Under the pieces are notes generated by a model, which saw nothing but the letters and a program-made list of their open reading frames with translations, had not been told where the DNA came from and searched no databases. Shown piece by piece: positions 5,592 through 8,694 of a DNA stretch of 8,694 nucleotides (its first letter is position 1; every line of letters starts with the position of its first letter). A program made the position numbers and the translations under genes. Source of the stretch: Paracoccaceae bacterium (GTDB taxonomy: Bacteria > Pseudomonadota > Alphaproteobacteria > Rhodobacterales > Rhodobacteraceae); contig SKNG01000496.1 in assembly GCA_007120685.1 (NCBI GenBank), forward strand, positions 1-8,694. Direction: 5' to 3'.

Positions 5592-6746
5592 CTATTCTGC
5601 CGCCGGCTCTGGCGAGGGCACCGGCGCCGGGGCATTTGGCTGACGAGTAAAGCCGCGCAGACCGCTGACCGCCTGACGGTCGCGCGTGATCTCGACCTCG
5701 CTGAGCGCATAGGCGGTCAGCAGTTCGGCCAGCGAACGCAGCGCGTGCAGGTGGATGCGCTCGTATCCGTGGCTGGCATCGACGCCGAAGGTGACCAGCG
5801 CCGTGCGCACATCGGCGCCCGCCTCGATGGCCGAGGCGCTGTCGGACCGGTAGTGGCGGAAGATGTCCTTCTGCATGCGGATATCGTGTTCACGGCACAG
5901 CCCCACCAGCTTTCGCGTCAGGTGAAAATCGAAGGGCCCGGTCTGGTCGGCCATGGCCACGGTGACGCCGAATTCGGAACTGTTCTGGCCGGGCGCCGTG
6001 GTGCCGTTGTCTACCGCCACCAGCGAGGCGATATCCGGCATCAGGATAGAGGCCGCGCCATGGCCCACCTCCTCGGCAATGGTGAACAGAAAGAAGGTAT
6101 CCACCGGCAACCGGCTGCCATCCTCGGCCAGCGCCTTCAGCGCCGCCATCATCACCGCCGCCCCGGCCTTGTTGTCCAGATGGCGCGAGACGACGAAGCC
6201 CGATTCCAGGAATTCCGGCTGCGGGTCGATGGCGACCATGTCGCCCACCTCGATCCCCAGCCGGTGCAGGTCGGCCAGACCGAAGGCCTTGGCGTCGATG
6301 CGCAGTTCCACATGATCCCAGCCCACCGGCTGGGAATCGATCTCGTCGTTATAGGTATGGCCGGATGCCTTCAGCGGCAGCACCGTGCCCCGGTAGCTGC
6401 CCTTTTCGGTGAACAGCGTCACCCGTGCCCCTTCGGCAAAACGCGCCGACCAGGTGCCCACCGGCACCAGTTCCAGCCGCCCGTTGGGTTTCAGCGCGCG
6501 GACTTGCGCGCCCAGCGTGTCCAGGTGGCTGACGATGGCACGCGCGCCGCCATGTTCCTCGCCCGGCAGGCGTGCACGAATGGCACCGCGGCGGGTCAGG
6601 TCGTAATCCACGCCGATCCCGTCCAGCATGCCGCAGACATGGCGCACCACGGTATCGGTGTAGCCGGTGGGGCTGGGAATGGCCAACAGCGCCTCAAGCT
6701 CCTCGCGCAGATACTCCAGGTCGATATCCAGTCGCTTGCCGCTCAT
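5592..6746 (-). CDS. NAGGN-system M42-family metallopeptidase
   Basis: Di-metal aminopeptidase-like hydrolase of the M42 subfamily found with NAGGN synthesis genes; the natural substrate is not established. It has 384 residues. Likely metal and catalytic positions are visible: His74 and Asp76 in AIVSHLDTLG, bridging Asp191 in SRHLDNKAGAA, the Glu pair 225-226 in TIAEEVGHGAA, Asp246 in VAVDNGT, and the final His in ASHGYERIH (His326 or His332). There is no signal peptide, so it acts in the cytoplasm. The last 20 residues (PNAPAPVPSPEPAAE) are Pro/Ala-rich and probably disordered. The ATG at 6746 overlaps the ngg stop as ATGA and a GGAAGGGGAAGAG precedes it, which indicates translational coupling. 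Possible jobs are breakdown of the osmolyte on return to low salt, or trimming of a by-product peptide; both are inference. Confidence 0.9.
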   Translation of the reverse strand: MSGKRLDIDLEYLREELEALLAIPSPTGYTDTVVRHVCGMLDGIGVDYDLTRRGAIRARLPGEEHGGARAIVSHLDTLGAQVRALKPNGRLELVPVGTWSARFAEGARVTLFTEKGSYRGTVLPLKASGHTYNDEIDSQPVGWDHVELRIDAKAFGLADLHRLGIEVGDMVAIDPQPEFLESGFVVSRHLDNKAGAAVMMAALKALAEDGSRLPVDTFFLFTIAEEVGHGAASILMPDIASLVAVDNGTTAPGQNSSEFGVTVAMADQTGPFDFHLTRKLVGLCREHDIRMQKDIFRHYRSDSASAIEAGADVRTALVTFGVDASHGYERIHLHALRSLAELLTAYALSEVEITRDRQAVSGLRGFTRQPNAPAPVPSPEPAAE

Positions 6747-8512
6747 ACGCTCTTCCCCTTCCGTTGCGCCGCGCGCGCCGCCTGCGGCATCGACAGCGGA
6801 AACAGCAGGTCGACGAAACGCTCGGCGGTGGGCTGCGGCTCGTGATTCGCCAGTCCCGGGCGCTCGTTGGCCTCGATGAAAACATGTTCCGGCGCGCGCG
6901 GCGATTTCACCATCAGGTCGATGCCGGTGACCGGGATCTCGATGGCCCGCGCGGCCTTCACCGCCGCCTCGATCAGCGCCGGATGGGTTTCCGCGGTGAC
7001 ATCGTGGATGGTACCGCCGGTGTGCAGGTTCGCGGTCTTGCGCACCGTGATCTCGGCGCCCACGTCCGGCACGTCGTCCAGCCCGTAGCCGGCGGCACGC
7101 AGGCAGCGCTCGGTCTCCTCGTCCAGCGGGATGCGGCTTTCGCCGCCGGTGGCGGCGGCCCGGCGCCGGCTCTGCACGGCGATCAGATCGCGCACGCTGG
7201 TGCGCCCGTCACCGACGACCCGCGCCGGCCGGCGCAGGGCGGCGGCCACCACGCGATAGTCGATCACCACCAGCCGCAGATCCTGGCCCTCGAAACACTC
7301 CTCAACCACCACATCGGCGCAATGGGCTCGCGCGGCAGCCACGGCGGCCTCTACCTCATCGGCATCGGTCAGCCCTACGGCCACGCCGCGCCCCTGTTCG
7401 CCGCGCGCCGGTTTCACAACCACCGAGCCATGCCGCGCCAGAAAATCCGCGCGCGCTTCGGCGCTGTCCTCCTTCAGCAGCGCCGGCACCCGCACGCCGG
7501 CGGCTTCCACCACCCTGCGCGTGGCGCGTTTGTCATCGCAAATGGACAGGCTGACGGCAGTGGTCAGGTCGGTGAGCGACTCGCGGCAACGCACCGACCG
7601 ACCGCCCTGGGTCAGGCGAAACAACCCGCCCTCGGCGTCGATCATCTCCACCATGATGCCGCGCCGCCGCGCCTCGTCGACGATCAGGCGGGCATAAGGG
7701 TTGAGCGCCTCATCGGCGGCCGGGCCGGTATAAAGCTTCTCGTTGATCACGTTGCGCCGCTTCACGGCAAAGACCGGCACCCGCCGGAACCCCAGCTTTT
7801 CGTAAAGCGCGATGGCCTGATCGTTGTCATGCATGACCGACAGGTCCATGAACCCCGCGCCGCGCGCCTTGAAATGCTCGGCCAGCCGCCGCAGCAACGA
7901 CTCGCCCACCCCCGCGTGCGGCGCCTGCGGTGCGACGGCCAGACACCATAGCGACGAACCGCGCTCGGGGTCGTCAAAGCCGCGCGCATGGTCCACGCCC
8001 ATCACCGAGCCCAGGATCTCGCCGGTTTCGTCATCCTCGGCCACCAGCACGGTCAGCGTGCGCCCGTCGCGCGCGCTCCAGAAGAAATCCGGCGGCACCG
8101 GCACCATGCGGCGCTGGGCGTAGATGGCGTTTACCGCCTCGGCATCCGAGCGCGTGCTCAGCCGGCGCACCTGAAACCCCTTCCGCCTGCGCGAGGCGGC
8201 GCGGTAGGTGGACAGATCCAGCCGATAGGTATGCGACGGATCCAGAAACAGTTCCTGCGGCGCATGGGCCAGCAGCACATGCGGGTCGCGCACGTAAAAG
8301 GCGATGTCGCGCCGGTCCGGCCCCTCGGCGCGCAGCGCCTCGGCCAGCTTCTCGTCGCTTTCAAAGGTATGGGCAAAGATCAGCCGCCCCCAGCCGCAAT
8401 CGACCAGCGCATCGGCCGCGCCCCCGCGCGGGGCCTGCGCGGCGGCGCTGTGCAGCCGCTTAAGCCGATGCGCCTGCGCCGCGCGCCGTTTCGGGATGTC
8501 CGATTCCGCCAT
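6743..8512 (-). CDS. ngg: N-acetylglutaminylglutamine synthetase (GNAT + ATP-grasp)
   Basis: Bifunctional cytoplasmic enzyme that would join two glutamine units and acetylate the N-terminus to build the backbone of the osmoprotectant NAGGN. It has 589 residues in three parts. Residues 1-110 are an uncharacterised N-terminal region. A GNAT acetyltransferase domain lies at about 115-255, with LWCLAVAPQAPHAGVGESLL carrying the CoA-binding GVGE turn and DNDQAIALYEKLGF near its end. An ATP-grasp ligase domain lies at about 285-575, with Lys367 in VVVKPARGEQGRGV, EECFEGQDLRLVV, TGIDLMV and the Mg-binding FIEANERPGL (Glu547, Asn549). The ATG at 8512 is chosen because AGGAAGGG lies about 8 nt upstream; an in-frame ATG at 8539 falls inside the hairpin repeat and has no good RBS. 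It is coupled to the downstream peptidase by ATGA and follows asnO. NAGGN synthesis is osmotically induced in Sinorhizobium and Pseudomonas; no promoter is in this window. Confidence 0.93.
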   Translation of the reverse strand: MAESDIPKRRAAQAHRLKRLHSAAAQAPRGGAADALVDCGWGRLIFAHTFESDEKLAEALRAEGPDRRDIAFYVRDPHVLLAHAPQELFLDPSHTYRLDLSTYRAASRRRKGFQVRRLSTRSDAEAVNAIYAQRRMVPVPPDFFWSARDGRTLTVLVAEDDETGEILGSVMGVDHARGFDDPERGSSLWCLAVAPQAPHAGVGESLLRRLAEHFKARGAGFMDLSVMHDNDQAIALYEKLGFRRVPVFAVKRRNVINEKLYTGPAADEALNPYARLIVDEARRRGIMVEMIDAEGGLFRLTQGGRSVRCRESLTDLTTAVSLSICDDKRATRRVVEAAGVRVPALLKEDSAEARADFLARHGSVVVKPARGEQGRGVAVGLTDADEVEAAVAAARAHCADVVVEECFEGQDLRLVVIDYRVVAAALRRPARVVGDGRTSVRDLIAVQSRRRAAATGGESRIPLDEETERCLRAAGYGLDDVPDVGAEITVRKTANLHTGGTIHDVTAETHPALIEAAVKAARAIEIPVTGIDLMVKSPRAPEHVFIEANERPGLANHEPQPTAERFVDLLFPLSMPQAARAAQRKGKSV

Positions 8513-8532
8513 GCCCCTGTCCCTTCCTGCCC

Positions 8533-8598
8533 CCGTCATCTTGCCCGAAATACTCCGGGGGAGTCGCGCGTCAGCGCGACGGGGGCAGCGCCCCCATC
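8533..8598 (-). repeat. Double-hairpin intergenic repeat, copy 2 (between asnO and ngg)
   Basis: Same architecture as copy 1, read on the minus strand. Hairpin A has arms GGGGGC (8581-8586) and GCCCCC (8590-8595) with a 3-base loop. Hairpin B has arms GTCGCGC (8563-8569) and GCGCGAC (8574-8580) with a 4-base loop. The tail CTCCCCCGGAGTATTTCGGG then leads into CAAGATGA. Hairpin B differs from copy 1 on both arms yet stays paired. The tail includes the ATG at 8539 that could be misread as the ngg start. It lies in the 92-nt gap of the asnO-ngg operon and could affect relative expression of the two genes. Confidence 0.75.
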
Positions 8599-8604
8599 AC
8601 GCCC

Positions 8605-8694
8605 TCAGACACCCTGTTCCTGCAGCCACATTTCCAGGACTGCAACCTGCCAGAGTTCCGAGCCCCGCAGTTTCGTCACATGCGCCGGCGGGTC
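8605..8694 (-). CDS. asnO: N-acetylglutaminylglutamine amidotransferase, C-terminal fragment (asparagine synthase-like)
   Basis: Only the last 29 codons and the TGA stop (8607-8605) lie in the window; the rest is beyond the right edge. The tail contains LRGSELWQVAVLEMWLQEQG, which matches the usual C-terminal LWQ-AVLEMWL ending of the asparagine synthase-like proteins of NAGGN clusters. That enzyme is thought to use glutamine to amidate the C-terminus of the dipeptide. Its position directly before ngg on the same strand fits the conserved asnO-ngg-peptidase order. The identification rests on a short tail plus gene order, so it is probable rather than certain. Confidence 0.75.
   Translation of the reverse strand, partial: DPPAHVTKLRGSELWQVAVLEMWLQEQGV

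Noticed and set aside
5589..7951. Long plus-strand open frames (418 and 459 codons) opposite the M42 peptidase and ngg
   Set aside because: They have shadow-frame composition rich in His, Arg, Gln and Gly and no recognisable motif, while the minus-strand genes have full catalytic motifs.
8513..8539. Upstream ATG at 8539 as the ngg start
   Set aside because: It lies in the tail of the hairpin repeat (CAAGATGA in copy 2) and lacks a well-placed RBS, whereas the ATG at 8512 has AGGAAGGG about 8 nt upstream.

Overview
This is a GC-rich window with tightly packed genes. The gene content, codon use and intergenic repeat type suggest an alphaproteobacterium, most likely of the Rhodobacteraceae; this is inferred from content, not from a marker gene. 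Two unrelated operons, both on the minus strand, flank one plus-strand gene.

Left half (about 1-4840, minus strand): a vitamin B12 uptake operon. Reading in its own direction, a cobalamin riboswitch (4644-4835) is followed by a structured leader, then btuB (TonB-dependent outer-membrane receptor), btuF (periplasmic binding protein), btuC (FecCD-type permease) and btuD (ABC ATPase, running off the left edge). btuB and btuF overlap by about 50 nt, btuF and btuC overlap by an ATGA junction, and btuC and btuD are separated by 127 nt holding a double-hairpin repeat. Together the four proteins would carry cobalamin across both membranes, with the riboswitch lowering expression when the cofactor is plentiful.

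Centre (4836-5575): a 125-bp divergent intergenic region, then a HAD-family hydrolase on the plus strand. Its stop codon is 16 bp from the end of the convergent neighbour.

Right half (5592-8694, minus strand): the three-gene cluster for the osmoprotectant N-acetylglutaminylglutamine amide (NAGGN). In transcription order these are the last 29 codons of the amidotransferase (asnO type), the bifunctional GNAT plus ATP-grasp synthetase (ngg), and the M42-family peptidase typical of NAGGN clusters, whose role is not established. ngg and the peptidase gene share an ATGA overlap. A second copy of the double-hairpin repeat lies between asnO and ngg.

I found no wholly new system. The points most worth following are the two operon-internal repeats with covarying stems, a possible RBS-sequestering switch below the B12 riboswitch, and the undefined job of the M42 peptidase. 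No tRNA, rRNA, CRISPR array or insertion sequence was seen, and no stretch over 300 bp lacks a gene.
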